Source of the DNA: Acetobacterium wieringae
GTDB lineage: Bacteria; Bacillota; Clostridia; Eubacteriales; Eubacteriaceae
Reading direction: 5' to 3'
Length of the DNA stretch: 64,000 nt
Assembly: GCF_001766835.1 (NCBI RefSeq)
Contig: NZ_LKEU01000033.1
Location: forward strand, 214,575-278,574
The first letter of the stretch is position 1, and every line of letters starts with the position of its first letter. A model generated the notes under the pieces. The model ran no database searches, was not told the origin of the DNA, and was given only the letters and a program-made list of their open reading frames with translations. Shown here one piece after another: positions 35,539 to 44,291 of the stretch. The position numbers and the translations under genes were made by a program.

Positions 35539-35991
35539 TCAACGGTCATCCTGCTTGCCAAGCTCAGGGTCATCGTTCACATTTTTATTCTTGATTCCAG
35601 CTTCGGTCTTACGCTTCTTTTGTTTATTTTCACTAAGTATCTGATTCTCTGCCACTCTGAATGCAACGATTTTTTGGATCAGATCAAAGGGGATTGGCTG
35701 ATTGAGAGGAAATTGAACCGAGCCTTTGGCACCTTTATATTTTGACAATTCTTGCTTGAATTTTTCGATACCCGATGGGGCGGGATAAAACCCGATATGG
35801 TTTTTATAAGCCGCAAAATGAACCAGATTGCCGCCCTGATAAAAAGTCGGCATCTGATAACTGATTTTTTCTTCCGCTTCGGGCGCCGCTTCTTTAATAA
35901 CTTGCCGGATCTCCTGAAGGATTTCCTGAATTTCTGCCGGGAATTGACCAATATAGGTATCAATGGAGTTAACATTTTCTTTTTTAATCAT
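35539..35991 (-). CDS. DUF1801 / YdhG-like protein
   Basis: A 150-residue protein with the DUF1801 fold: IDTYIGQFPAEIQEILQEIRQVIKEAAPEAEEKISYQMPTFY and HFAAYKNHIGFYPAPSGIEKF. Members include YdhG, a frataxin-like iron chaperone in Bacillus, but most are uncharacterised. The Lys/Asn/Asp-rich tail (about 125-150) is outside the domain. Start MIKKENVN chosen because the domain begins there; the upstream extension is unlike the family. Confidence 0.8.
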   Translation of the reverse strand: MIKKENVNSIDTYIGQFPAEIQEILQEIRQVIKEAAPEAEEKISYQMPTFYQGGNLVHFAAYKNHIGFYPAPSGIEKFKQELSKYKGAKGSVQFPLNQPIPFDLIQKIVAFRVAENQILSENKQKKRKTEAGIKNKNVNDDPELGKQDDR

Positions 35992-36196
35992 TGCTACTTT
36001 ATTCCTTTCGACTTTAGTATAAGTGTACCAATCACCATCACAATTTACCACTATTTTTATGTTTTACTTGACCTGTCTGAGGCATGGTGATAAATTCTAA
36101 ATATAAAATTATCGGTAATTGGGAAAAAACCGGATTGGACATCCTGCTTCTGCACCTATTCCTGCTACGATTGCCAGAAAATATTGGAGGTTCCCC

Positions 36197-36625
36197 ATGG
36201 AATGGAGTCTATCTTTTGAACAGGACCATGAACCAACCCTGGCTGAGATGATCAGTTTTGTCAATAATCCGCTCTGGGTTGATTTACAAAGCTTTATTGA
36301 AACCACCTATCATATCCAACCGGTCATGAATTACAGCCGTTGCTCCGCCCAGCACGGCTGGAATCTGAAGTACCGGAAAAGCAGCAAATCCCTTTGTGTT
36401 CTTTACCCTATGGATGGCTATTTTATTGCCCTGGTCGTAATTGGAAACAAAGAGCTTAACGAAATGGAAGCCTACCTTCCCCAGGCCAGCCCAGAAATTC
36501 AGGCCCTGTTTAAACGAACCTCCTTTGCTGCCGGCGGCCGCTGGCTGATGATCCCGGTTACCTCGGAACGGATTCTTGACGATGTCAAAAACCTGATTCA
36601 AATCCGGGTTCGACCGAAATTGTAA
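36197..36625 (+). CDS. DUF3788-like protein
   Basis: A 142-residue protein starting MEWSLSFEQDHEPTLAEM after GGAGG six bases upstream. The segment CSAQHGWNLKYRKSSKSLCVLYPMDGYFIALVVIG followed by GGRWLMIPVTSERILDDVKNLIQIR matches my memory of DUF3788, small cytoplasmic proteins of unknown role (possibly small-molecule binding, YdhG/heme-degradation-like fold). An upstream in-frame start adds 26 unlikely residues. Confidence 0.75.
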   Translation: MEWSLSFEQDHEPTLAEMISFVNNPLWVDLQSFIETTYHIQPVMNYSRCSAQHGWNLKYRKSSKSLCVLYPMDGYFIALVVIGNKELNEMEAYLPQASPEIQALFKRTSFAAGGRWLMIPVTSERILDDVKNLIQIRVRPKL

Positions 36626-36720
36626 TGGGCTTATTACTGGATTCTGACAGGCTTTATTCGCACTAAAGGGGCAATCTAGACGCTCGACCAGAAAGGTATG
36701 AATTTTCAAAGGAGAATCAA

Positions 36721-37112
36721 ATGAAAATAAATGCAAATGGACGTGAAATAAGAATCCTCGGTTTTGGTACTGATGATGAAAATTAAGCCTAACCGATATT
36801 GCGATATACAAAAGTGATGATCCAACTGCAGTAATTGCCAATTGGATGAGAAATAGGGATACTGTTGAATTTCTTGGTTTATGGGAATCTTTTCATAATC
36901 CAGATTTTAAACCCCTCGAATTCGAGGGGTTTAGAAGACAGGCGGGATTAAATGCTTTTACAATATCACCCAAGAAATGGATCGGAAGCGTTAATGCAAT
37001 CGGCATAACTAGCAAACCCGGGAGATACGGCGGAACTTATGCCCATTCAGACATTGCCTTTGAATTTGCATCATGGATATCCCCTGAATTTTACTATACC
37101 TCAATCATCTGA
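36721..37112 (+). pseudogene. Broken KilA-N domain gene
   Basis: Starts MKINANGREIRILGFGTDDEN after a good AAAGGAG site and stops at 36784-36786. The next part of a KilA-N domain continues in another frame: SLTDIAIYKS...VIANWMRNRDTVEFLGLWESFHNP ... GGTYAHSDIAFEFASWISPEF. Thus a frameshift lies near 36775-36786. The domain then ends abruptly after SPEF, where intact homologues go on. KilA-N proteins are phage and mobile-element DNA-binding proteins, so this is a decayed accessory gene. Confidence 0.8.
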
Positions 37113-37119
37113 TTATACC

Positions 37120-37437
37120 TTAGAAACAATGAATCGTGGGACTATTATAAAATTTGATGGCAATATTGAAGTACCTTCTGAATTTGATATGACACATCTG
37201 ATAGGACAATTCAAGGGCATGATTAGTCAAGAAATTTCATCAAAAATGTCCGATGGTGAAGCGGAAGTATTTGTAAACTTTTTTGAAATATGCAATCCAA
37301 AAATTCCGATTATTAGTCAATTCGACACTGGTGACGTTATTTCATTAATAGAATCAGAAAACCTTTTAGTTCAATACCCTGATATTGAAGATTATGAGAT
37401 CAACTTCAACTATACTACCAAAGGAAATACTCCATAA
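37120..37437 (+). pseudogene. Remnant of an unknown protein
   Basis: An open frame without its own clear start continues past the KilA-N remnant (DYTLETMNRGTIIKFDGNIEVPSEFDMTHLIGQFKGMI...). The frame extends upstream into the KilA-N segment only by reading it out of phase. It probably is the C-terminal part of another gene joined by deletion. Family not recognised. Confidence 0.4.
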
Positions 37438-37472
37438 GAATGAAATTAATTAAAACAGACCGTGATTAGCAA

Positions 37473-37504
37473 TTGACAAACAATAACTCGCGAGTTATTA
37501 TAAT
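37473..37504 (+). promoter_or_regulatory. Toxin-antitoxin promoter with perfect palindrome
   Basis: TTGACA (37473-37478) with TATTAT at 17-base spacing (37496-37501; a TATAAT lies 3 bases further on). Between them is the perfect 18-bp palindrome AATAACTCG/CGAGTTATT (37482-37499), an ideal operator for autoregulation by the XRE antitoxin. Confidence 0.8.
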
Positions 37505-37524
37505 ATAAACAGGGGGTGTGAGGT

Positions 37525-37887
37525 TTGCACAAAATACTTTTTTATAAAGACCCAAAAGGCAATGAGCCAGTATTGGATTTTATCAGAGAATTAAGCAAAA
37601 AAAACGATAAGGACAGCCGTGTTAATCTCAATAAGATCAATGATTACATCCAAATGCTCAGTAAATACGGTACAAAGATCGGCGAGCCATACATCAAGCA
37701 TTTAGAGGGCGAAATTTGGGAGATCAGGCCCTTAAGAAATAGAATCTTCTTCGTCGCCTGGGTAGATGGTAGTTATGTATTGCTACACCAATTTATAAAG
37801 AAATCACAAAAGACCCCTAAACGAGAAATCGAACAAGCCAAACGAGAATTGGCATTCTTAAAAGAAAGTGGTGAAAATAATGAATAA
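37525..37887 (+). CDS. HigB/RelE-type toxin (Gp49-like)
   Basis: A 120-residue RelE-superfamily toxin of the phage Gp49/HigB type: ILFYKDPKGNEPVLDFIREL at the N-terminus, central IKHLEGEIWEIRPLRNRIFFVAWVDGSYVLLHQFIKKSQKTP, and basic helix EIEQAKRELAFL. These proteins cleave mRNA on ribosomes. The start is TTG (37525) with AGGGGGTG about 7 bases upstream; weak start codons limit toxin synthesis. The antitoxin gene overlaps the 3' end. Confidence 0.85.
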   Translation: MHKILFYKDPKGNEPVLDFIRELSKKNDKDSRVNLNKINDYIQMLSKYGTKIGEPYIKHLEGEIWEIRPLRNRIFFVAWVDGSYVLLHQFIKKSQKTPKREIEQAKRELAFLKESGENNE

Positions 37888-38239
37888 TAAAGCAATTGGT
37901 AGTAGCTGGACCGATGTCAGAAAAGAAATTTTTACACCTGAAGAAATTCTGGAATCAGATTTAAGGGTTGCTCTCATGGGTGAAATCATTAAAGCACGCC
38001 ATGATAAAGGGATTAGCCAGAAAAAGCTTGAAGAATTAAGTGGTGTCAGACAGCCAGTGATTGCCAGAATGGAAAGAGGTTCTACCGATCCCAAATTAAC
38101 AACAGTCCTGAAAATTTTGGAACCGTTAGGAATGACTTTGACGATTGTGCCCATAAAGGAAAAACGCATGCGTCTTAAACCGCCGTTTGAACTCAATCTT
38201 TCTAAAAATGGCGGTAAACATCCTATAAAAAGAGGCTAG
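37880..38239 (+). CDS. HigA-type XRE antitoxin
   Basis: A 119-residue antitoxin with helix-turn-helix GEIIKARHDKGISQKKLEELSGVRQPVIARMERGSTDPKLTTVLKILEPLG, typical of antitoxins paired with Gp49-like toxins. The ATG at 37880 lies inside the last codons of the toxin gene. The C-terminal tail is basic and longer than usual. Expected to neutralise the toxin and bind the palindrome in the promoter. Confidence 0.87.
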   Translation: MNNKAIGSSWTDVRKEIFTPEEILESDLRVALMGEIIKARHDKGISQKKLEELSGVRQPVIARMERGSTDPKLTTVLKILEPLGMTLTIVPIKEKRMRLKPPFELNLSKNGGKHPIKRG

Positions 38240-38396
38240 CCAATGAGCCTAAAGTTTTGAAAGAATGGACGCATTAATCAAGAGTCTTTAGGGGTCAAAA
38301 AATCTCTTTGGGGTAACCTTAGGGGTCAACCCTGCAAAGAGTATAAAAAAACAGCCACAAACGGCTGTATTATTCGATTTCTTTATTAATTTCAAA

Positions 38397-38486
38397 TGGC
38401 GGAGAGAGAGGGATTCGAACCCTCGGTACGCTTTCACGTACACACGCTTTCCAGGCGTGCTCCTTCGACCACTCAGACATCTCTCC
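38397..38486 (-). tRNA. tRNA-Ser (anticodon GGA)
   Basis: Ninety bases with encoded CCA. Acceptor stem GGAGAGA / TCTCTCC, discriminator G (serine identity), anticodon stem CACGC/GCGTG with loop CTGGAAA giving anticodon GGA, a long variable arm (TACG...CGTA stem), and T loop GGTTCGAATCC. Confidence 0.95.
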
Positions 38487-38689
38487 TCAGGTAGAACAAA
38501 AAAATTATTCAATTTTTTCATGCTTGTTGATTATACGGTAATTGACCCTAAAAGTCAATCTTTTCTTTGTAAAACCCCTTTTTTTCTAAACCAACCGCTT
38601 CATTGCGCCAATTATTTTATAAACGGCGGTTACCTACTGGCACCCGCCGCTTTTAACTTATCGCTTTGTTGGTTTAGCAAAGCTGTTTT

Positions 38690-40729
38690 TTATCGTTTAT
38701 AACGCTTTGCCACCAGAATCCCCAACAGCAGTACCAGACAGGAGCCTCCCAGAAGCATCAGGGATGGGAGATCCATCGTGCTTGCCGTGGTATCACTGGG
38801 CCTGGTGCGCTCCTCTGGCTGATTTGTTGCATTTTCTGACTCGGTTTGCCCATTCCCGGTCTGATTTTCACCAGCAGCCAAATCGCTCTCTGCCGTTGAT
38901 TGCGTATTGGTTGCCGCCGTGGTCGTATCCGCATCGGGTCGGTTTGGCGGTTGCCCTTTGGCGGACTGCAGAGCCGTTGCTGACTGCTCACTGGTAGCAT
39001 CGGCATTGGCCGTTTGATCGGTCCCTTGCATAGTCGGTGCTGTCATTTCCCGGTCCATACCACCACCCATACCGCTGCCCATGGCCGCAATGTCAAGACT
39101 GCTGGCATCGAGCAGCGCCGTTGGCTGAGCAGCCTGTCCCTCGGTGGTCGCCGGAATGGTTCCGTCCAGCTGGCCGCTGATGCTTTCGGCCCGGAGGGTA
39201 CAAAATTGCTCAAGTACAGCAACCCCGGCCTGATACTCTTCATAAGTACAGAAGGCCGTCGGATCGTCTTTTACATAATCCGATATCAGAGCCGTAGCCT
39301 GATCGATGGTCTCGGTACATTGACCACTCTCAAAATAGCCGGAAATAAATTCCTGAAAATACTGATGATATTGTTCTAAATACGCTTCATTGGAAAGCAA
39401 GACACCCAGTAGCGGTCGCTCGTCCATGGTGGTTCCCGATACCGGGGTATCAATGGGATTGTTCACCAGGGTTGTTGCTTCATCGGTGCTGGTAGCCGTT
39501 GTTGTTGTCCCGCCACCCATGCCGCCACCACTGAAATTGCTAAAAGCCAGATTATAATCCCAGGCAATCATTGATAATTGGCCCTGATCTTCCCGTAAAT
39601 AATAGTTATGTTTCATGCTGCCAGTGTAGCTGTCAAAATTGTCGACGAAATTATGCACCACAAAATATTTAAGCACCGCTTCCACATCCACCACCGTTTC
39701 CAGATTTTCCCCGGCATTAAGCTGTTTAATGGAATCAATCAGTCGTTCTTTATCGCTGGTGGTGACATCAAAAACGGCCCCTTCCCAGATATTTTCGTAG
39801 CTGGAGAGTTCATCATCGGAATAGATTAGTGCCACATCATTTCCCGAGTTAACGCCCATTCCCATTTGGCCGATGTCCGGAAACTGACCAGCATTGGCGG
39901 CCGTTTGATCGGGCTGACCGGTCGTCTCGCTGTTCATTTCCGGAGGTGTACCGATGTTTTGTGGTTGAAACCCATCAGCAGTTTGGGAAGCACCGTTTTG
40001 GTCGGTCGTTGTCTGACTGTCAGCGGTTCCCTGCGGCCGTTCCGGCATCTGGCTCATATCGGGCTTTTCACCATCGCCCATTTCTTTGTCACCCCCAATT
40101 TGCATGCTGTCGGGTTTATAGATATTGCCATAATCCGAACCGTAATTGCGCTGGGCAAAGGCTTCTTCCACCCCTTCCACGGCCAGGTAGAGACCAAAAT
40201 ATTCACCATTTACCGACACTTTTGCAAAGCTCGCTAGCGGTGCCGCTACTCCCATATAAGCCATCATGTCATAACTGAGGTATTCTTTTAAATAAGTATT
40301 GTCCGAAATGATATTGTTTAAATTGAGCTTATCCAAACCATGATAGGTTAAACCGTCACTGTATTTGTCAAAGTCAATCTTGAAGCTATAGCGCTCCGAA
40401 TCCGACGAGACCACGCTGGTAAGCGATGAATTGCCCTTGGGCCGAATCGCCACATTGTCAAGGGTTTCGCCATCAACGGTAATGGTACAAAGCTGATATT
40501 CTTCATCGGCGGCATTCTCCTGCAGATTGTTCCAATCCGATTCAGCAATCTCAATGTCGATGGTATGAACCATGCTGTCGTCAAATAATGTCGTTGCATA
40601 ACTCAAGTCCGTACTGCCACTGACGGTGATCCCCAGGCTTTCGCCAAAATAGGCGAAAACCAGTCCGAACATCAGGGTGATGATGCCAATGATGATGCAA
40701 ATCCGTTCAATATTTTTGTGATCGGCCAA
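38690..40729 (-). CDS. CotH-family surface protein kinase
   Basis: About 679 residues. N-terminal membrane anchor (about 10-30), then a CotH kinase domain: IRPKGNSSL, FKIDFDKY, LDKLNLNNIISDNTYLKEYL, GLYLAVEGVEE, NIYKPD, NFDSYTGSMKHNYYL and IAWDYNLAF with catalytic-type Asp residues. A Gln/Thr/Gly/Met-rich insert interrupts the domain (about 225-300) and a long Thr/Ala/Gln linker leads to a C-terminal membrane helix with RYKR tail. CotH of Bacillus phosphorylates spore coat proteins; homologues in non-spore contexts are cell-surface proteins. TTG start at 40729 chosen because GAGGTG is 6 bases upstream; a GTG at 40738 overlaps that site. Follows DUF4956 and VTC genes. Confidence 0.88.
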   Translation of the reverse strand: MADHKNIERICIIIGIITLMFGLVFAYFGESLGITVSGSTDLSYATTLFDDSMVHTIDIEIAESDWNNLQENAADEEYQLCTITVDGETLDNVAIRPKGNSSLTSVVSSDSERYSFKIDFDKYSDGLTYHGLDKLNLNNIISDNTYLKEYLSYDMMAYMGVAAPLASFAKVSVNGEYFGLYLAVEGVEEAFAQRNYGSDYGNIYKPDSMQIGGDKEMGDGEKPDMSQMPERPQGTADSQTTTDQNGASQTADGFQPQNIGTPPEMNSETTGQPDQTAANAGQFPDIGQMGMGVNSGNDVALIYSDDELSSYENIWEGAVFDVTTSDKERLIDSIKQLNAGENLETVVDVEAVLKYFVVHNFVDNFDSYTGSMKHNYYLREDQGQLSMIAWDYNLAFSNFSGGGMGGGTTTTATSTDEATTLVNNPIDTPVSGTTMDERPLLGVLLSNEAYLEQYHQYFQEFISGYFESGQCTETIDQATALISDYVKDDPTAFCTYEEYQAGVAVLEQFCTLRAESISGQLDGTIPATTEGQAAQPTALLDASSLDIAAMGSGMGGGMDREMTAPTMQGTDQTANADATSEQSATALQSAKGQPPNRPDADTTTAATNTQSTAESDLAAGENQTGNGQTESENATNQPEERTRPSDTTASTMDLPSLMLLGGSCLVLLLGILVAKRYKR

Positions 40730-40743
40730 TCGGGTCACCTCGC

Positions 40744-41415
40744 TTAATTCATAAATTCGCCATTATAGCTGACCAGGACGGCATGATTAACATTTTTCAA
40801 CTCAACCACCTGGTTAATAAAGTCGGTGTTATCATTTTTGAGTCGCACCTCGATGTTCAGTTCGATACCCTCCCGGGAAACTGTTTTATTTTTGATAATG
40901 CTTTTGGTAACACTGGCATCGATGAATTTTTTCACTTCTGCTTCAGCTTCCCGATCGCTACAGTTAACCACGATAATATAGGGTATCTCATTGGGTTTGC
41001 GGTTAACAAACACCAGCAGAATGATCCCGATCAATACCGAACCGAGAATCGCCAGGGGAATCATCCCGGCTGAGAGGACAATCCCGGCAGCAATCGACCA
41101 GAACACAAAGGCGATGTCCAAGGGTTCTTTGACCGCCGTTCTAAACCGGACAATCGAAAGCGCCCCAACCATCCCCAAGGACAGTACCACGTTGCTGGTA
41201 ATCGCCAGCATCACAAAGGTGGTGATCATGCAAAGGGCAATTAAGGTAACTCCAAAGCCGGATGAATACATCACCCCCTTATAGGTTTTTTTATGAACCA
41301 GATGGACAAATACGCCAATCCCAAAGGCCAGAATCATGGCCATGGCGATATCGATCATCGATACCGATGTGACATTGTCCAGAAAATTTGACTTAAAAAT
41401 ATCGTTAAAACTCAT
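40744..41415 (-). CDS. DUF4956 membrane protein
   Basis: A 223-residue protein with about four membrane helices (20-40, 55-75, 78-95, 108-135), an RFRTAVKEPLDIAFVFWSIAAGI segment characteristic of DUF4956, and a cytoplasmic C-terminal domain with a ferredoxin-like pattern (EAEVKKFIDASVTKS...LNIEVRLKNDNTDFINQVVEL). This family is regularly encoded between VTC and CotH genes. AAGGAG precedes the ATG. Possibly a channel or partner for polyphosphate synthesis; not proven. Confidence 0.85.
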   Translation of the reverse strand: MSFNDIFKSNFLDNVTSVSMIDIAMAMILAFGIGVFVHLVHKKTYKGVMYSSGFGVTLIALCMITTFVMLAITSNVVLSLGMVGALSIVRFRTAVKEPLDIAFVFWSIAAGIVLSAGMIPLAILGSVLIGIILLVFVNRKPNEIPYIIVVNCSDREAEAEVKKFIDASVTKSIIKNKTVSREGIELNIEVRLKNDNTDFINQVVELKNVNHAVLVSYNGEFMN

Positions 41416-41462
41416 TTAGATCTCCTTGTTGATTTGCGTAATTGAATTTGTTAAACAAAAAA

Positions 41463-42137
41463 TTAGCTGTAAATCCGGCTGGCTGCGTATTTTGAAAAAG
41501 CCGTTTGTCTTCGGCCATCCAGCTGGATGATATCGGCAATCACGGCGGGAATAAAGTTATCATACTTCACTTCCAGCAGCAGCTGCTGATCCCCGGCACA
41601 AACGGTGGGTAAGTCGGGATTAAACAGATCCGTGCTGAAAAGACCGGTGCGGATGTCCCGGTCAATCGTAACCCGGACGTTTCCGGGTCGATAAACAAAG
41701 GCCTCCCGTTTATAGTCAACAATGGTTTTGGGCCTTAGCTGGCCCGACTTCATTTTGGAATAGAGCTCCACCACCAGGGGTTCTGAACTTGTAGCCATCC
41801 AGTCGGTATCATGGGCCAGAATCGCTTCAACCTGCTCCCTGGTAATATTGGCCTTGATCTTGGCACAAAGGCCATTGATCTTGCTCTTTTTTTCCAGATT
41901 GATAAAGGCAAAGTCTTTGTTATAACAGCGGATTCTGAATTTTTCCCGATGGTTGATCCCACTGATCTTATCCTGCAACGCCACGTCCCGATAATTATCA
42001 AAATACAAACTGCGAATCTGGTATTCGCCTGCTTCATCGGTATTGACGTCGGGCTGCATCACGGCTTTTAGCTGCCTGCGCAGAACCAGGTAATCCAGAT
42101 AATTAATATAATGTTTGTGTTCATGCCGAAATTGCAT
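41463..42137 (-). CDS. VTC-domain polyphosphate polymerase
   Basis: A 225-residue VTC (vacuolar transporter chaperone) domain of the CYTH/triphosphate tunnel group. Basic and acidic tunnel motifs are visible: RHEHKHYI, IRSLYFDNY, REKFRIRCYN, INLEKKSK, VDYKREAFVY, VRVTIDRDIRTG and LLLEVKYD. In yeast Vtc4 this domain makes polyphosphate from ATP; prokaryotic members are likely polyphosphate polymerases or triphosphate-binding enzymes. Start at 42137 chosen for AAAGGAGG. First gene of the VTC-DUF4956-CotH operon. Confidence 0.88.
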   Translation of the reverse strand: MQFRHEHKHYINYLDYLVLRRQLKAVMQPDVNTDEAGEYQIRSLYFDNYRDVALQDKISGINHREKFRIRCYNKDFAFINLEKKSKINGLCAKIKANITREQVEAILAHDTDWMATSSEPLVVELYSKMKSGQLRPKTIVDYKREAFVYRPGNVRVTIDRDIRTGLFSTDLFNPDLPTVCAGDQQLLLEVKYDNFIPAVIADIIQLDGRRQTAFSKYAASRIYS

Positions 42138-42303
42138 GTCGTACCTCCTTTTGTGATTTAACACGTTCTTAACAAAACCTATGATAGTGAGGCTAGCTTG
42201 AATAAAGATTGAAGCAAGAATCTCTTAAGCTGGAGTTCAAGCTTCATTCAATTAAAGATGCTATAATAAAAAATAGCGATTGGGACGAGGAGGTGTTTTT
42301 AGC

Positions 42304-42984
42304 ATGCGGCTATTACTGGTGGAAGATGAATGGGGACTGGTCGAAGCCCTGAGAGCAATTTTTACCAAAGAAAATTATGGCGTGGATATTTGCATGGATG
42401 GCGAAAGTGGTCTGGATAATGCCCTGACCGGGATTTATGATCTGATTATTCTGGATATTATGCTGCCCCGTAAAGACGGCCTGGCGGTTTTACAGGAGCT
42501 GCGCAAGGCTAAAATTGAAACTCCGGTGCTGATGCTGACGGCCCGAGCCGAGCTGAACGATAAAATTGCCGGATTGGATCGGGGGGCGGATGACTATCTC
42601 ACCAAGCCCTTTCAAACCGGGGAACTGCTGGCCCGAATCCGGGCGGTGACCCGACGCAAAGGTGAGGTGGTGACGAATGATCCGGGCTGGGGCGATCTGA
42701 CCTTACGACAAAAAACCCGGGAGCTTTGCTGTGGCAATACGACGGTAAAACTGGGTTTGAAGGAATTTTTGCTGTTGGAAACCCTGATGATCCATTCCCG
42801 CCAGATCATTTCCAAGGAACAGCTGATTGAGAAGGTTTGGGGCTTTGACAGCGAAGCTGAGTATAATAATGTGGAGGTCTATATTTCGTTTCTGCGAAAA
42901 AAGATCAGTTTTGTGGGATCTCAGGTCCAGATTAAGGTTAACCGGGGGATCGGTTATTATCTGGAGTTGTCGGTACAAGGGTAA
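42304..42984 (+). CDS. OmpR-family response regulator
   Basis: A 226-residue regulator: receiver with LLLVEDEWGL acidic pair, phosphoacceptor in LIILDIMLPR, PVLMLTARAE and DDYLTKPF, then winged helix ending VEVYISFLRKKI and RGIGYYLEL. ATG at 42304 has GAGGAGGTG upstream. Divergent from the VTC operon, sharing a 166-base intergenic region, and followed by its kinase gene; it probably regulates the VTC-DUF4956-CotH genes. Confidence 0.9.
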   Translation: MRLLLVEDEWGLVEALRAIFTKENYGVDICMDGESGLDNALTGIYDLIILDIMLPRKDGLAVLQELRKAKIETPVLMLTARAELNDKIAGLDRGADDYLTKPFQTGELLARIRAVTRRKGEVVTNDPGWGDLTLRQKTRELCCGNTTVKLGLKEFLLLETLMIHSRQIISKEQLIEKVWGFDSEAEYNNVEVYISFLRKKISFVGSQVQIKVNRGIGYYLELSVQG

Positions 42985-42986
42985 GC

Positions 42987-44204
42987 ATGATGATCAGAAA
43001 CCTGAAACGCCGCTTTGTGGCAACGATTATGATTATCCTATCGCTGGTTTTTGCCCTGATTCTCGGTTCCATCAACTATTTCAACTACCAGTCCAGTGAA
43101 CGCCAGAGTATTTCTCTGTTATCAGCACTGGCCGATAATGATGGGGTCATTCCTCCGGCTACTCCTGGAACTCCAGGGGCGGCTAATCCCCTGCCACCAG
43201 ATATTTTTGAGCGGGAAAAAACCTACTCGGTTAAGGTTAATGCAGCGACTAACCTCTTCACCATCAATGGCAGCAGCGATACCAGCCAGGTATCTCAGGA
43301 GGTTCTGGATCTGGCAAATCAGATGCTCGCAAAAAACAAAGTTTCCGGCGCCCTTAACGGTTACCGCTATCTGGTTGTTGACAAACCCTATGGACAACTG
43401 CTGGTTTTTGTCGATCAACGAATTTCCAATGCGATGGCGGATCGGCTGCTAACCACCTCCCTGATCATTGGCAGTATCACCCTGCTGGTGCTCTTCTTTG
43501 TCTCGCTTTTTCTGGCCAACCTGATGGTTAAACCCGTGGCCGACGCCTTTGAAAAACAGAAGCGATTTATTTCGGATGCCAGTCATGAACTCAAAACACC
43601 CCTCTCCGTTATCAGCGTCAACGCCGATGTTTTAGCCGGAGACATCGGAACAAATCGACATCTTGGCTATATCCAATCTGAAACCGACCGGATGAATACC
43701 CTGGTCAACGACCTGCTCACGCTGGCCCGGCTGGACGCCGACAAAACGCTCGGGGTTACCTCAACCTTTGATTTGAGCCAAGCCATAAAAAGCATTGCCT
43801 TAAGTTTCGAGAGCATTGCCTTTGAGGCGCATAAAAACTATGCCCTTGATATTGAGAACGGGATCACCTATCGGGGTGATGCCAATCAGATCAAGCAGGT
43901 TGCCGCCATCCTGATTGACAATGCCATTAAACATACCAATGATGATGGGGAAATTGAGCTCACTCTTAAGCGCATTGGTGATAAAATCCATCTTGAGGTA
44001 TTTAATACCGGTGCCGGAATTCCTTACGATCAGCGGGATAAGATTTTTGAGCGCTTCTACCGCTACGATGAATCCCGTTCAAAGGCTACCGGCGGCTATG
44101 GCCTGGGGCTGGCCATTGCCAAAGCGATTGTTTGCGAGCATCAGGGCAAAATTAAAGTAAGCAGCGAAGTCGGCAGTTGGGCCCGGTTTAGTGTGATCCT
44201 CTAA
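42987..44204 (+). CDS. Sensor histidine kinase
   Basis: A 405-residue kinase: membrane helix (about 10-28), an outside loop of about 120 residues with a Pro/Ala/Gly-rich stretch (VIPPATPGTPGAANPLPPD), second helix (about 152-175), phosphoacceptor helix SDASHELKTPLSV, N box LIDNAIKHT, and ATP-binding boxes VFNTGAGI, ERFYRYDESR and GGYGLGLAIAK. Begins 2 bases after the response regulator stop. Signal unknown; perhaps an envelope condition. Confidence 0.9.
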   Translation: MMIRNLKRRFVATIMIILSLVFALILGSINYFNYQSSERQSISLLSALADNDGVIPPATPGTPGAANPLPPDIFEREKTYSVKVNAATNLFTINGSSDTSQVSQEVLDLANQMLAKNKVSGALNGYRYLVVDKPYGQLLVFVDQRISNAMADRLLTTSLIIGSITLLVLFFVSLFLANLMVKPVADAFEKQKRFISDASHELKTPLSVISVNADVLAGDIGTNRHLGYIQSETDRMNTLVNDLLTLARLDADKTLGVTSTFDLSQAIKSIALSFESIAFEAHKNYALDIENGITYRGDANQIKQVAAILIDNAIKHTNDDGEIELTLKRIGDKIHLEVFNTGAGIPYDQRDKIFERFYRYDESRSKATGGYGLGLAIAKAIVCEHQGKIKVSSEVGSWARFSVIL

Positions 44205-44236
44205 ACTGCTGCAGCCCCAAAAACAGCACCTGAAAA

Positions 44237-44268
44237 AAGCCATCCGGATCTTTTGATCCAGATGGCTT
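44237..44268. terminator. Terminator between convergent genes
   Basis: AAGCCATCCGGATC / GATCCAGATGGCTT stem with TTTT loop; on the minus strand it is followed by TTTTTTC, ending the GGDEF/HD-GYP gene, and it also closes the kinase gene. Confidence 0.78.
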
Positions 44269-44291
44269 GTTGATGTTCTGACTGCGAGCTC

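Noticed and set aside
37482..37499. Palindrome as a restriction-modification or attachment site
   Set aside because: Its exact position between -35 and -10 of the toxin-antitoxin genes is better explained as an operator.
38457..38702. Open frame overlapping tRNA-Ser
   Set aside because: Runs through the tRNA and has no start signals.
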